This document shows positions 16,624 through 25,145 of a DNA stretch of 64,000 bases, one piece after another (position 1 is the stretch's first letter; every line of letters starts with the position of its first letter). The translations under genes and the position numbers were made by a program. Under the pieces are notes generated by a model. It had not been told where the DNA came from, did no database searches, and worked only from the letters and a program-made list of their open reading frames with translations. Origin of the DNA: a virus; the IMG/VR virus record IMGVR_UViG_3300043446_004613, positions 62,001 through 126,000 of that record; one strand, 5' to 3'.

Positions 16624-17031
16624 ATGGCAGATTTCATGTATCCGAGCATAAAAGAAAAGATGCTATCAGGTCAGTTTAACTGGCTTTCTGACAGCATCGT
16701 AGCGATTCTCGTCGCTTCCGGCAAGTATACACCGTCGGTAAATCACGCCTCTTTGCTCGATTTACCAGTGACTGCGCGGGTCGCCACGTCGGATGTGCTT
16801 ACCGGTCGCACCGTTGTAAATAATGTTGTTGACGCAGACGACTACCTCTTCTCTAACGTGTCAGGCCCGCAGGTTGCAGCCGTCGTTCTCGCTGTCAACA
16901 GCGGCACAGAGGCTACCTCATGGTTGATTGCTTATCTGGATAAGGGTGTCAGCGGGCTGCCGTTTAATCCGTCAGATGGCCCGGCCCAGCTGGCTTGGGA
17001 TAACGGAGCTAATAAGATTTTTGCCCTGTAG
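16624..17031 (+). CDS. Phage virion (tail-region) protein family
   Basis: 135 residues beginning MADFMYPSIKEKMLSGQFNW. This pattern (MADF.YP..KE..L.G..NW.SD) belongs to a small protein family common among tailed phages near tail genes, function unknown. A weak Shine-Dalgarno-like AAGGA precedes the ATG, an exception here. It opens the plus-strand tail cluster that includes the baseplate gene. Confidence 0.55.
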   Translation: MADFMYPSIKEKMLSGQFNWLSDSIVAILVASGKYTPSVNHASLLDLPVTARVATSDVLTGRTVVNNVVDADDYLFSNVSGPQVAAVVLAVNSGTEATSWLIAYLDKGVSGLPFNPSDGPAQLAWDNGANKIFAL

Positions 17032-17038
17032 TTATTGC

Positions 17039-17290
17039 ATGTGGTACGCCATAACACTAATCGGAGCGGTGATCCTCACCGCATTGGTTGTTCGCAGCTG
17101 CTGTCGGACATCTGCTACTATTGGACTGGCCCGCTGGGTGCCCAACCGCGAGCGTAAATTCGGGCAAGCCTTGTCCTACGGAATCGTCATTGTTCGGGTT
17201 GAAGGTCAGGCTGAAGAGCGCTGGGTGTTTACGCCGCACGAGCGCGAAAACATGCTAAAACGCGCTGAAGCTAATCCCGAAGATAATTGA
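17039..17290 (+). CDS. Small membrane protein (83 aa)
   Basis: ATG 17039 follows TGTAGTTA with a four-base spacer. Residues 4-20 are a hydrophobic segment (ITLIGAVILTALVV), followed by a CC pair and a basic, soluble C-terminal domain. A type I or lipid-anchored small membrane protein. Function unknown; operon position suggests co-expression with tail genes. Confidence 0.6.
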   Translation: MWYAITLIGAVILTALVVRSCCRTSATIGLARWVPNRERKFGQALSYGIVIVRVEGQAEERWVFTPHERENMLKRAEANPEDN

Positions 17291-17306
17291 TTTGGTTCTT
17301 ACCGGC

Positions 17307-17534
17307 ATGGCTATAAATTTCAAGGCTCATGCCGAAAACTTACGCACGCTGGCTGATGGAGCGTCTAGGCTCGATCGGCAGAACTGCAACAATCTGCACT
17401 TAGTGGCCGATGTTCTAAACCGCATCGATCACCTTAAACAACAGCTTACGAACTGTAATGCGGACGATGATGACGACGTCACCCGCACAGCAAAAGAGCT
17501 TATGGCCGTGCTTGGAATCCAGCCCGGTAGTTAA
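17307..17534 (+). CDS. Small helical protein (75 aa)
   Basis: ATG 17307 chosen because GGTTCTTA ends five bases upstream. A predicted helical hairpin ending with an Asp-rich stretch (ADDDDDVTR). No family recognised. Confidence 0.55.
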   Translation: MAINFKAHAENLRTLADGASRLDRQNCNNLHLVADVLNRIDHLKQQLTNCNADDDDDVTRTAKELMAVLGIQPGS

Positions 17535-17537
17535 AGC

Positions 17538-19877
17538 ATGGCGAACGAGACACTTCGCTACATAAAGTACGACTACCAAAGTCAGAAGGATGCGCTGTTA
17601 CAGCGGATTCGTGACCGGTGGCCGGGGCGCTGGAACGATTTTCTTGCCAACAGTCTTGGCATCGTGATCGTTGATGTCGTTGCGTGGTCACTCGCGACGC
17701 TGGCGTTCTTGGTCAATCGCGTTGCGGGCGAGCAGTATGTGCCTACGATGACGTTGCGGGAGTCGGCGGTGCGCATTGGAGCTTTAACCGGCTACCAGCT
17801 ACGCAGCGCTTTGCCTTCTACTGTCAGCTGCGAGGCGACGATCACGACACCGCAGCCTGCATCAATTACCATCTACAAAGGCACGCTGATCCGCAGTAGC
17901 GACAGCAAATCGCTGGCGTTTGAAGTTGTCAAAGACTACACGATTGCAGCGGGCGAGTACACGCCCAAGGCGCTGGTGGTTACGTTCAGCCCCAGTATTT
18001 CCGGTCAAAACGTTCTCAACACGTTTTTGCGCGTCACGAACGGTTCTTCGGCGGTGGACGAAGTAGACACGACAATCGATCTCTCACAGTACATCGAAAT
18101 CGGCCAGACGCTGTACATGCTGAATGACACCACCGGCTACACGATCCAGAACATCGAAACGGCTCCGGGAGGCGTCAACAATAATTCCCGTATTGTGCTG
18201 GATTCCCCTTGGACGGGTGACAGCGGTGTTATCGAAGCGCAGGTATTCGAGCAGCGCATCCAACTGGTGCAGGGTCAGACGGTAATCGACCGCTTCGTAG
18301 CTCCGGCGCAGACTACCGGCTATGCAGTGCGCTTGAGCCGTACACCTGTAATCGATGACTCGGTTCAAGTCAGTGTCAACGGCGAACCGTGGCAGCAGGC
18401 ATCTTCGGTCGGTGTGCAAGACGGAACCGCCACAGTTTTCCAAGTAAAGACCTACGTAAACGGCGAAACAGCCATCCTGTTTGGCGACGGTGTATTCGGT
18501 GCAGCCGTGCCTGCGGACGCTGCGATTACCGTGACCTACCGGATTGGCGGCGGTGTTGCGGGCAATATTCCGCTGAACACCATCAACACGTCTGTTACCG
18601 GACTGGTCACCAGCCTTTCAAACCCGGTATCGGTGCAGATCACCAATCAGGTCAGCACCGGCCAAGGCGGCAAAGAAGCGGAAACTCTGGATCAGGCCCG
18701 TGTTAACATCCCATACTACACGCGCACTAATGATCGGGCAGTTACGCTAAGCGATTACCAGACAATCGCTCAACAGTACAGTGATGCGCAGCTAGGTGCG
18801 GTAGCCTATGCGCGGGCCGTTGTCCGCACGGAAAACTCCCTGCTTGAAGGTAACGTCGTCAGTGTTTACGCGTGGACTACCGGTACCGATGGCGGCCTAG
18901 TCTCGCTGAACGCGCAGCTTAAAGTCGCACTGCGCTCCTATCTGCAAACAAAAGCAGTCGGCACCGATTTCGTTCAAATCTTAGACGGTACAAGTCGCCC
19001 GGTTCCGATCAGCTTGCGGTTCAAGACTGCCAGCGGTTTCGGGATCAGTGACACCAAATCGCTCATTATTGGCACCATCGACAAGTACATCACGTCGCTT
19101 CGGCCCGGTGATCCGGTCATCTACAGTGACCTCGTTTCCCAGTTGGATGGCGTGCTCGGTGTATCCAGCTTGATCATGGCTACACCGAACACTGACCTGT
19201 ATCCGTCAAACAGCACAGAATTATTCACGGTACCGCAAGATACGTTTGTTTACGCGCTCAGTAAAACAGCCAGCGGCTCTCCGATTGCCGACGGTAGCAG
19301 CCCCTATACGGTGCAGCTACCGGTATTCCCTGTTCAGACTTGGTCATTTAACCTGCTACTTGGCGGAAAAGAGATCAGCATCCTGCCTTACATCTATCAA
19401 GGTGCTGATGGTCGCGTGTTGGTTCAACAGAGCCGTTTGATTGGCGAAGACCTGAGCACGGAAGCAGTCAGCACGGTGAACCTCTTGACCGGGCAGGCGG
19501 TGCTGTACATCAAAGGCGCTCCCGGCGATCTGGTAATGGAACTGGTCACTGCTCAAGGCTACAGCGCAGACCGCGTAGTCAACCTGTACATTGGGTACAC
19601 GGGCGATACCAGCCAGACCAAGCGCCGCGAAATTCGCGCTGCGTTGCAGGCATGGAGTCAGGGCCTGTACATCGGCGGCGTCATTTACGCAAACGAAGTC
19701 GACGGTGTTGCGGCCTCGGTGGTGAACGTCAAAGACATGGTGGCGTCCATTCCCGGAATAACAGCCGTAAGCCGGGTGGCTTTGGATACCCCGGCAAACA
19801 CGCTTGAAAGGGTCACGGCATCGGACTACGAACTGTTGCGCGTTGGCCAGATTGTGCTTAACAACCAAGTTGATTGA
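17538..19877 (+). CDS. Baseplate wedge protein (gp6/J-like)
   Basis: 779 residues. The N-terminal region (DYQSQKDALLQRIRDRWP, then VDVVAWSLATLAFLVNR) and the central GQGGKEAETLDQARVNIPYY block near residue 375 match the baseplate J / T4 gp6 family. That family forms the wedge ring of contractile tails. A later domain resembles the repeated J C-terminal module (VGTDFVQILDG, PGDPVIYSDLVSQLDGV). The motif GGTAGTTA ends four bases before the ATG. This is the clearest evidence for a myovirus-type tail. Confidence 0.88.
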   Translation: MANETLRYIKYDYQSQKDALLQRIRDRWPGRWNDFLANSLGIVIVDVVAWSLATLAFLVNRVAGEQYVPTMTLRESAVRIGALTGYQLRSALPSTVSCEATITTPQPASITIYKGTLIRSSDSKSLAFEVVKDYTIAAGEYTPKALVVTFSPSISGQNVLNTFLRVTNGSSAVDEVDTTIDLSQYIEIGQTLYMLNDTTGYTIQNIETAPGGVNNNSRIVLDSPWTGDSGVIEAQVFEQRIQLVQGQTVIDRFVAPAQTTGYAVRLSRTPVIDDSVQVSVNGEPWQQASSVGVQDGTATVFQVKTYVNGETAILFGDGVFGAAVPADAAITVTYRIGGGVAGNIPLNTINTSVTGLVTSLSNPVSVQITNQVSTGQGGKEAETLDQARVNIPYYTRTNDRAVTLSDYQTIAQQYSDAQLGAVAYARAVVRTENSLLEGNVVSVYAWTTGTDGGLVSLNAQLKVALRSYLQTKAVGTDFVQILDGTSRPVPISLRFKTASGFGISDTKSLIIGTIDKYITSLRPGDPVIYSDLVSQLDGVLGVSSLIMATPNTDLYPSNSTELFTVPQDTFVYALSKTASGSPIADGSSPYTVQLPVFPVQTWSFNLLLGGKEISILPYIYQGADGRVLVQQSRLIGEDLSTEAVSTVNLLTGQAVLYIKGAPGDLVMELVTAQGYSADRVVNLYIGYTGDTSQTKRREIRAALQAWSQGLYIGGVIYANEVDGVAASVVNVKDMVASIPGITAVSRVALDTPANTLERVTASDYELLRVGQIVLNNQVD

Positions 19878-19878
19878 T

Positions 19879-20134
19879 ATGGTTTCACCTCAGATTAAAA
19901 AGCTTGTTGAGGATGAGTCTGTAGACGCGCAAGGCTACATCGATAGCACGCCCAATCCGTACGAGGTAGAAGTGCGCGTCTGGATAAAGTTTTCCGAACC
20001 GCTTGCTAACCGCGAAGTGGTTGCTGACCGCGTTAAAAGCTGCCCTAGCCGCTGAAATTGAAAGCGGTAATGGATTATCCGGTGACGAGAATGAAGCATA
20101 CACTGAGTCATTCACCGTCCAGCTTGTCGACTGA
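19879..20134 (+). CDS. Baseplate-associated small protein, interrupted by a +1 frameshift
   Basis: From ATG 19879 the frame reads 58 residues and stops at 20055. If one base is skipped in the A-run 20035-20038, the frame continues as RVKAALAAEIESGNGLSGDE and ends at 20132-20134, exactly abutting the convergent gene that ends at 20135. The joined product (84 aa) is protein-like throughout. The cause may be a programmed shift, a real mutation or a homopolymer sequencing error. It directly follows the baseplate gene. Confidence 0.6.
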
Positions 20135-20941
20135 TCACGGAAGTCTTCCAAACATCAACTCTTTGGGAATAGCTGTCGGCCCCTCGATATTACGGAACGC
20201 ACTTCCCGGCAATGATCGATTCTGCGGATAGCTGTAATCTCCAATCTGCACGAATAGCTGAGGGAAAAGATCACGATCAGTGTCAACGCTCTCGCCGAAT
20301 TGGCACGCTTCGCGGTATAGGCGATGACCGTACTTATGCGCCAGATTGGTCAGCATTGCTTGTTCACAGCGGTGCTCGTGAAAGCCTTCAACCTCCGGTG
20401 CCAGCACACTCGGATCAAACGTGTTGCAGCGAATGTCGAGCACGTAATGCTGCCACTCTGCAAGAAATGGTATGTGATCCTTTGTGAACGCCATGAAACG
20501 CGCAACAGCGTGCTGCTGGTCGTAGTATTTCGGCTCATCCTGCCCCATTAAGATGTAGCAGTCGCGTTTGCACCAGCGGCGCTGCCAGCAGCCGACTGCG
20601 GAAAACAGCATGATGCGCTCCCGTTCCGCTGTGTCGTAGATTACGGATAGATCGTGGATCGGATGAGTATCTCCGTCGACAAAAAGCACAACCGCATCCG
20701 GGTTGCGGAAGAGCGCGTCCATGATAACAAACGGTTTCCAGCTGAACCAGCCGTAGCCGCGAGTTTTTGGATGTGTAAAAAGCGGGTTAGCTTTAGCCAT
20801 GAACTCGGGACACGCAGTAGAGAGCCAGTGGTCATCGTAAACAGTAACTTGCTCGGCACCGAATTTTGGTGCGTTCTGAACGGCAAGACTTGTTGGGTTA
20901 TGGTAGCGCTGGCCGCTGAAAGTAATATAAATGCGTTTCAT
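20135..20941 (-). CDS. Glycosyltransferase with GYGWFSWKP motif
   Basis: 268 residues. GYGWFSWKPFVIMDAL (about residues 62-77) and VDGDTHP (about 88-94) fit the family of GT-A-type transferases with GYGYWxWKP and a DxD metal site. The donor and acceptor are unknown. Its start overlaps the FkbM methyltransferase stop by four bases, so the two probably act on the same glycan. Codon use looks like its neighbours. Confidence 0.7.
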   Translation of the reverse strand: MKRIYITFSGQRYHNPTSLAVQNAPKFGAEQVTVYDDHWLSTACPEFMAKANPLFTHPKTRGYGWFSWKPFVIMDALFRNPDAVVLFVDGDTHPIHDLSVIYDTAERERIMLFSAVGCWQRRWCKRDCYILMGQDEPKYYDQQHAVARFMAFTKDHIPFLAEWQHYVLDIRCNTFDPSVLAPEVEGFHEHRCEQAMLTNLAHKYGHRLYREACQFGESVDTDRDLFPQLFVQIGDYSYPQNRSLPGSAFRNIEGPTAIPKELMFGRLP

Positions 20942-21534
20942 CGTGACATAATTACATTCTCGGCGTTTTGTCCGATGGGACGAAAACCGTACTGTTCTGC
21001 AATTTGGCGCATCTCGTTGACATGCCCGTCATGCTCCACGCAGATTACACGTGTGGCGGTAAGCTGCGTCCACGGTAAAGCGCGGAACAAGTCGATGTTA
21101 ATGCTCTCGACGTCAATGTTTATGAATTCGTGTTGTGTACCGAATGATTCAAACAGCACCCCAAGCGGCATCGTGTATACCCAGTGCTTATTGAAGCGGA
21201 TGGTTGAACCAGCTTCCCATTTATCTTTATGCGCCGCGCTGACGCTTGATACGCCGTCACCGTTGCTATCATACCACGGACAGAGTGTTCCAGCAGTCCC
21301 CGGCGTTATGGCGGCATTGACGAGGGAGATTTTCGGGTTGTCCTTATGCAGTTCAGCCAAGCGGACAAAGACGCACGGTGATGGTTCAACGCATACCCCA
21401 GACCAGCCTAATTCGACCAAACGGTAAGTGTTGCTTAAAGCCTTGCCGTCAAACGCGCCAATGTCGAGAAAGCTGCCGGTGATACCTTCCAGTGCTTTGG
21501 TGATGATCTGCTCTTCGTTATTTTGTGAGTACAT
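20938..21534 (-). CDS. FkbM-family methyltransferase
   Basis: 198 residues. SQNNEEQIITKAL opens the domain; FLDIGAFDGKALSNT (about residues 22-36) is the SAM-binding glycine motif of FkbM methyltransferases (PF05050), followed by GWSGVCVEPSP with the acidic SAM-ribose ligand. FkbM enzymes O-methylate sugars or small molecules. Coupled by ATGA-type overlap to the glycosyltransferase downstream, it may cap or decorate the sugar that enzyme adds. The motif AGTTCTTT lies five bases upstream of the start. Confidence 0.85.
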   Translation of the reverse strand: MYSQNNEEQIITKALEGITGSFLDIGAFDGKALSNTYRLVELGWSGVCVEPSPCVFVRLAELHKDNPKISLVNAAITPGTAGTLCPWYDSNGDGVSSVSAAHKDKWEAGSTIRFNKHWVYTMPLGVLFESFGTQHEFINIDVESINIDLFRALPWTQLTATRVICVEHDGHVNEMRQIAEQYGFRPIGQNAENVIMSR

Positions 21535-21569
21535 GTTAAAAAGAACTTACTTTTTATTAAATTTTTATG

Positions 21570-21598
21570 TTTACGTTTGTTGTGCTACTGTCTACACT
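21570..21598 (+). promoter_or_regulatory. Sigma70-type promoter before the peptidase gene
   Basis: -35 TTTACG (21570-21575), 17-base spacer, -10 TACACT (21593-21598). The GTG start at 21605 would sit at or a few bases after the transcription start. The -10 hexamer is the same as before the DUF6011 gene at 48944. Confidence 0.45.
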
Positions 21599-21604
21599 CC
21601 TGAC

Positions 21605-22429
21605 GTGAATATCGAAACCCTTAAAGACCTGCTGGCCGTTCCAACGCTCAGCTACAAAGAACACGCGTTAGTGAACTGGCTGGTTCACTACATCACACAC
21701 AACATTCCCGGCTGCACCGTTACAATCGATCCCTATCGTAACGTGTACGTGCGCAAAGGTACGGCTAAACAGGCACCCTGCATCGGAGCGCACATCGACA
21801 GCGTCCAGCCGCTGCGCAAAGTCAAAATCGTACAGGAAGGTACGCGTATTATCGGTTATGCCGATAAAAATCGTCAAGTTGGTATCGGCGGTGATGACAA
21901 GGCGGGCGTTTTCGTGTGCCTTAACCTGCTTGAGCGCTTCAGTGACATCAGCGTGATCTTTTTCGCTACCGAGGAGTGCGGTTGCGTCGGCGCACGTAAT
22001 GTAGACCCTGAGTTTATTGCCGGAGTGGGATACTTGATCGAATACGACTGCCCCAGCCGTAACATGTTATCGTATTCCGTTGGCGGTACCCGCCTGTTCC
22101 AGAACCGGGGTGACTTTATTCAGACAGCTTTTCCTGTCCTTATGCGCCACGGCACCCAGCTATGGCAACGGCATCCGTACACCGATGTCATGGCCATCCG
22201 CCGGTTATTTCCGATCTCGTGCCTGAATCTGTCCTGTGGCTACTACAACTGGCACGCAGATAACGAGTTTGTCAGCCTGCCTGATGTTGACTTGGCCATC
22301 GCACAGGGCGAGGAGTTGATCGCTACACTGGGAAGTAAGGCATACCCTTGCCCGATCGACTTAGCGTTTGATACGGATGCGCCATTGACGCCGATTACAA
22401 GTCTGCACGTGCCAGACCCGCTATCGTAG
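21605..22429 (+). CDS. M20/M28/M42-type zinc peptidase
   Basis: 274 residues from GTG 21605. Metal-ligand motifs in order are GAHIDSVQP (first zinc histidine and Asp), GGDDKAG (bridging Asp), FFATEECGCVGARN (catalytic EE pair), YDCPS and a C-terminal WHADNEFV histidine. This matches PepT-like co-catalytic zinc aminopeptidases. It is about 100 residues shorter than cellular PepT and seems to lack the dimerisation insert. The substrate is unknown. The radical SAM gene starts 12 bases downstream, so the two may process the same peptide. Confidence 0.8.
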   Translation: MNIETLKDLLAVPTLSYKEHALVNWLVHYITHNIPGCTVTIDPYRNVYVRKGTAKQAPCIGAHIDSVQPLRKVKIVQEGTRIIGYADKNRQVGIGGDDKAGVFVCLNLLERFSDISVIFFATEECGCVGARNVDPEFIAGVGYLIEYDCPSRNMLSYSVGGTRLFQNRGDFIQTAFPVLMRHGTQLWQRHPYTDVMAIRRLFPISCLNLSCGYYNWHADNEFVSLPDVDLAIAQGEELIATLGSKAYPCPIDLAFDTDAPLTPITSLHVPDPLS

Positions 22430-22441
22430 TTAAGGCTGCAC

Positions 22442-23290
22442 ATGTTTGAAGCTGCGTGGGTCATAAATAAATTCTGCAACATGGAGTGCTCGTACTGCAA
22501 CGCGCACAACGTGACGAAGCAACAGCAGATACCAGTCGACAGAATACTACGCTTTTTCAACAGTAAAGGGCGCAAGTGGCACATCAATATTGCGGGCGGT
22601 GAACCGTTTCTGTACCCGAAATTCAATGACCTATTGCACCGGCTTTGTGAAAACCACGAAGTCAGTATCATCACTAATCTGGATACGCCGCCCGTTCTTG
22701 ACTTCATTCAGACGCCACCTAAAAGCGTTCGGTACGTGATGGCCTCCCTGCATCTAGGCCAAAATCGGCGTCTGTCTGTGGATGAGTTTTGCGCCCGGAT
22801 AAAAGCTCTCAACCAAAAAGGTATTCACACGTTTGCGACGCAGGTCATCACACCAGAGGTATTCGATGCGTTTGACGGTGTGCTGAACGAATTCATATCC
22901 AAACACGGACTGGTGGTAGCCCCCAAGTGTCTGCGGGGTCTGCACGCTGGCAGTGTATATCCGGCAGCGTACACAACAGAACAAAGAGAAAAATTCTTGG
23001 AGTGGAGCCTGCTTGCGCAGCAAAGCCATAACGGGCAGCTGCACGATATGTCTGTTGATCGGGCATTTATCCACGGACGCGCTCCGTTTTTAGGCAAGCA
23101 CTGTCGGGCAGGTACGGACTTCATCCGCATACATGCAAGCGGCAAGATCACACGCTGCGGCGACAGTAACACTGTGATCGGAAACCTTTTGACGGGTGAG
23201 CTTCACCTAAAGGCGGAGCCTGCGCTGTGCGATATAAAAGACGCCTGTCCGTATTTTTGTTACCGGCACTCTTTACTGACAGCGCCGTAG
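22442..23290 (+). CDS. Radical SAM enzyme
   Basis: 282 residues. NKFCNMECSYCNAHN (about residues 11-24) carries the CxxxCxxC motif that binds the [4Fe-4S] cluster and SAM, and NIAGGEPFLYP is the GGE motif that contacts SAM methionine. The C-terminus has further Cys (CRAGTDFI, CGDSN, CDIKDACPYFC), suggesting a SPASM/Twitch-like auxiliary cluster as in peptide- or carbohydrate-modifying radical SAM enzymes. The substrate is unknown. CGTAGTTA lies nine bases before the ATG. Confidence 0.85.
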   Translation: MFEAAWVINKFCNMECSYCNAHNVTKQQQIPVDRILRFFNSKGRKWHINIAGGEPFLYPKFNDLLHRLCENHEVSIITNLDTPPVLDFIQTPPKSVRYVMASLHLGQNRRLSVDEFCARIKALNQKGIHTFATQVITPEVFDAFDGVLNEFISKHGLVVAPKCLRGLHAGSVYPAAYTTEQREKFLEWSLLAQQSHNGQLHDMSVDRAFIHGRAPFLGKHCRAGTDFIRIHASGKITRCGDSNTVIGNLLTGELHLKAEPALCDIKDACPYFCYRHSLLTAP

Positions 23291-23297
23291 TTAACAC

Positions 23298-24014
23298 GTG
23301 GATAACGATAATCCAGAAGCGTTTTTGGCGCACTTGCCGCCGACGAAAGAACTGCACGTACAAGAATTGCGACGCAACATGTTCAATTACGTGCAGGATT
23401 TCTTTTACGATAACGAGGAAGAAAGCGACGACGTTCGGATGTACACAGAAGACGGTGCTTACGTGAGGCAGGTTCCAAACAGCTACAACGGACGTGACAT
23501 CTACGTAGCTGTTCGCGACGATCATCCAAATCCCGAGCGCCGTCGGTCTGAAGTTGTGCTTACTGATCTTCAACACCGTACGATTACAACGTATAGACAC
23601 CACATCAGTTTTGCAGAAGCAGCTATGTCGGCGATAGCCCTTGCAGCGAAGCTGGAGAACGGCCAAGCTGAAATTGTAGGCCGAAACCGTTTAATCGTTC
23701 ACGAATCTATGATCACTGAAAGTAAACACAAAGCAGACTGCACCTGTGGTTTCTGTAAAAACAAAGGGAGCTTCGGCAAAAAAGAAAAGGCCGAAGCCAA
23801 GCCTGAGATGACCGCAGAAAGCGTTGTAGACACGCTTCTTGAAAACGATTACGCGCAGCGCATGAAAATCGGCGCGGACGTTGAAAGCGAACACACCAGT
23901 GATCCAAAAAAGAAGCGTAAAATTGCACGCGAGCACATGCGCGAGAATCCAAAGTACTATCCCAAGACGCCTAAGCCGAAGGGCGCTAAAGAAGCGTTGC
24001 GCTGGACAAAATAG
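23298..24014 (+). CDS. Hypothetical protein with CxCxxC knuckle and internal leader motif
   Basis: 238 residues from GTG 23298, four bases after CGTAGTTA. The middle has DCTCGFCKNKG, a Cys cluster. From residue 171 (ATG 23808) the sequence MTAESVVDTLLENDYAQRMK repeats the VVDxLLE leader of other proteins, so an internal start giving a separate 68-residue basic product is possible. No known family. Confidence 0.55.
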   Translation: MDNDNPEAFLAHLPPTKELHVQELRRNMFNYVQDFFYDNEEESDDVRMYTEDGAYVRQVPNSYNGRDIYVAVRDDHPNPERRRSEVVLTDLQHRTITTYRHHISFAEAAMSAIALAAKLENGQAEIVGRNRLIVHESMITESKHKADCTCGFCKNKGSFGKKEKAEAKPEMTAESVVDTLLENDYAQRMKIGADVESEHTSDPKKKRKIAREHMRENPKYYPKTPKPKGAKEALRWTK

Positions 24015-24097
24015 TTAAGCACTTGGTCTGCCGTCAGCGTGTTAGTGCTGGCTGCTTCGACAGGTGCGAATACCAGCACGCGCTACTGACCGGTTGC

Positions 24098-24340
24098 TTA
24101 GACGGCTCTGATCGGGTGTTCCACAGGCCAGCGCTTTTCTAGTTCAATCAGGCGCTCTTTTAGACTGTACGGGCTGATTAACTCCTCAACACCTGTACCG
24201 TTTGTAGCGTGCTGATAGTAGTAGCGCAGCGAAGCAAGGTAGCAATGTCCGGGCGTACGTGCATATTTTGCACCTAAGCATACGGAAATCAACAAAGGGC
24301 AGCGTCCGTTTTGACCTCCTCTGTAGATCGTTTTTCCCAA
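24098..24340 (-). CDS. Hypothetical protein (80 aa, TTG start uncertain)
   Basis: No ATG or GTG is available; TTG 24340 gives 80 residues and a TTG near 24292 a shorter product. The C-terminal half (ISPYSLKERLIELEKRWP) is a plausible helix. It overlaps the upstream 48-aa gene. The stretch 24015-24097 beyond its stop holds no gene I can support. Confidence 0.4.
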   Translation of the reverse strand: MGKTIYRGGQNGRCPLLISVCLGAKYARTPGHCYLASLRYYYQHATNGTGVEELISPYSLKERLIELEKRWPVEHPIRAV

Positions 24341-24435
24341 TCATCGTTTACATCATCGTACGCGTATCCCAGCGTTTTCAAGAGCATGCCGACATCAGGC
24401 AACTCATCAACATAGCGTGCCGGGTCATCGTCCAT
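24289..24435 (-). CDS. Small acidic protein (48 aa)
   Basis: MDDDPARYVDELPDVGMLLK onward, Asp-rich. It follows the 24492-24977 gene in the same direction. A 16-codon frame (24445-24495) overlaps that gene's stop and could couple the two. Function unknown. Confidence 0.4.
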   Translation of the reverse strand: MDDDPARYVDELPDVGMLLKTLGYAYDDVNDDWEKRSTEEVKTDAALC

Positions 24436-24491
24436 GCTGGAATCTTACAGCAGGCGAGCTACCGCACAGGCTGCACATGTCGCGGCGATAC

Positions 24492-24977
24492 TCATTGAGG
24501 CGTCGGCGGTAGAGGTTTGTCAAACCAGACACGTGAACCATCGTTCAGTTCAACACCTAGCATGTGATCGCGGTATTTTCCGTGCAGGTCAGTAAAGCTG
24601 TAGCGCACTTCTTTTTCTTTTAGCGGGCCGCCGCAGTATTGACATTTTTCGCCAGTTTGTGGCTTTAACGCGTTGCATTGTGAATCGGCACAGACATGTA
24701 CCGTGTGTGTTTGCTTGTAATTGTCAGTACTGCCGATCTGCGCCCCGTAAATTCGGTGACTGACATCAGGCTTATCCACACCGATCCGCGCCAGCGCTCG
24801 TTCGTATCCGATGGATCGGCCCAGTTCAAGAAATAGCTCGTGCGCCTGCCGTTTCTTTTGCAGTAACTCATCGTAGGTTTGACCCGCTTTATCCCAGTGC
24901 TGTACGCGATTATACGCCTTCACGTGCTGGTTGAGGTCATTCTCCAGCAATCTGTCTACTATGTGTTTTGCAGTCAT
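24492..24977 (-). CDS. Zinc-ribbon protein with IVDRLLE leader
   Basis: 161 residues. The N-terminus MTAKHIVDRLLENDLNQH matches the recurrent leader; processing after LLE would remove 12 residues. A CADSQC and CQYCGG pair (about residues 100-124) forms a zinc ribbon. A basic helical segment lies between. Function unknown; the leader suggests virion packaging. Confidence 0.6.
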   Translation of the reverse strand: MTAKHIVDRLLENDLNQHVKAYNRVQHWDKAGQTYDELLQKKRQAHELFLELGRSIGYERALARIGVDKPDVSHRIYGAQIGSTDNYKQTHTVHVCADSQCNALKPQTGEKCQYCGGPLKEKEVRYSFTDLHGKYRDHMLGVELNDGSRVWFDKPLPPTPQ

Positions 24978-24980
24978 ATT

Positions 24981-25145
24981 CTAATTACCGTAGTATTCAA
25001 TCTCAAGCAGTTGGGCGACGAGCGAAGCGTCAGCTTGCCTGTCTTGGCGCGTGCGCCGGTCTGCCCACTTATGCTTGTGTGGTTTGCACATGGCGCAGCT
25101 ACAGCCCGGCTTGTTGGATAACTTTCGTTTAAGACGATTGTTCAT
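24981..25145 (-). CDS. Small CSCxMC zinc-binding protein (54 aa)
   Basis: Too short for most gene callers. A basic N-terminus (MNNRLKRKLSNKPGCSCAMC) and KPHKHKW form a Cys/His cluster seen in many small phage proteins of the GCSCxMCKPHK type, function unknown. The ATG overlaps the stop of the 2H phosphoesterase gene (ATGA), placing it in the same operon. Confidence 0.6.
   Translation of the reverse strand: MNNRLKRKLSNKPGCSCAMCKPHKHKWADRRTRQDRQADASLVAQLLEIEYYGN

Noticed and set aside
24445-24495. 16-codon frame MSIAATCAACAVARLL
   Set aside because: It overlaps the previous stop as ATGA and has a CxxC, but it is too short to support without expression data.
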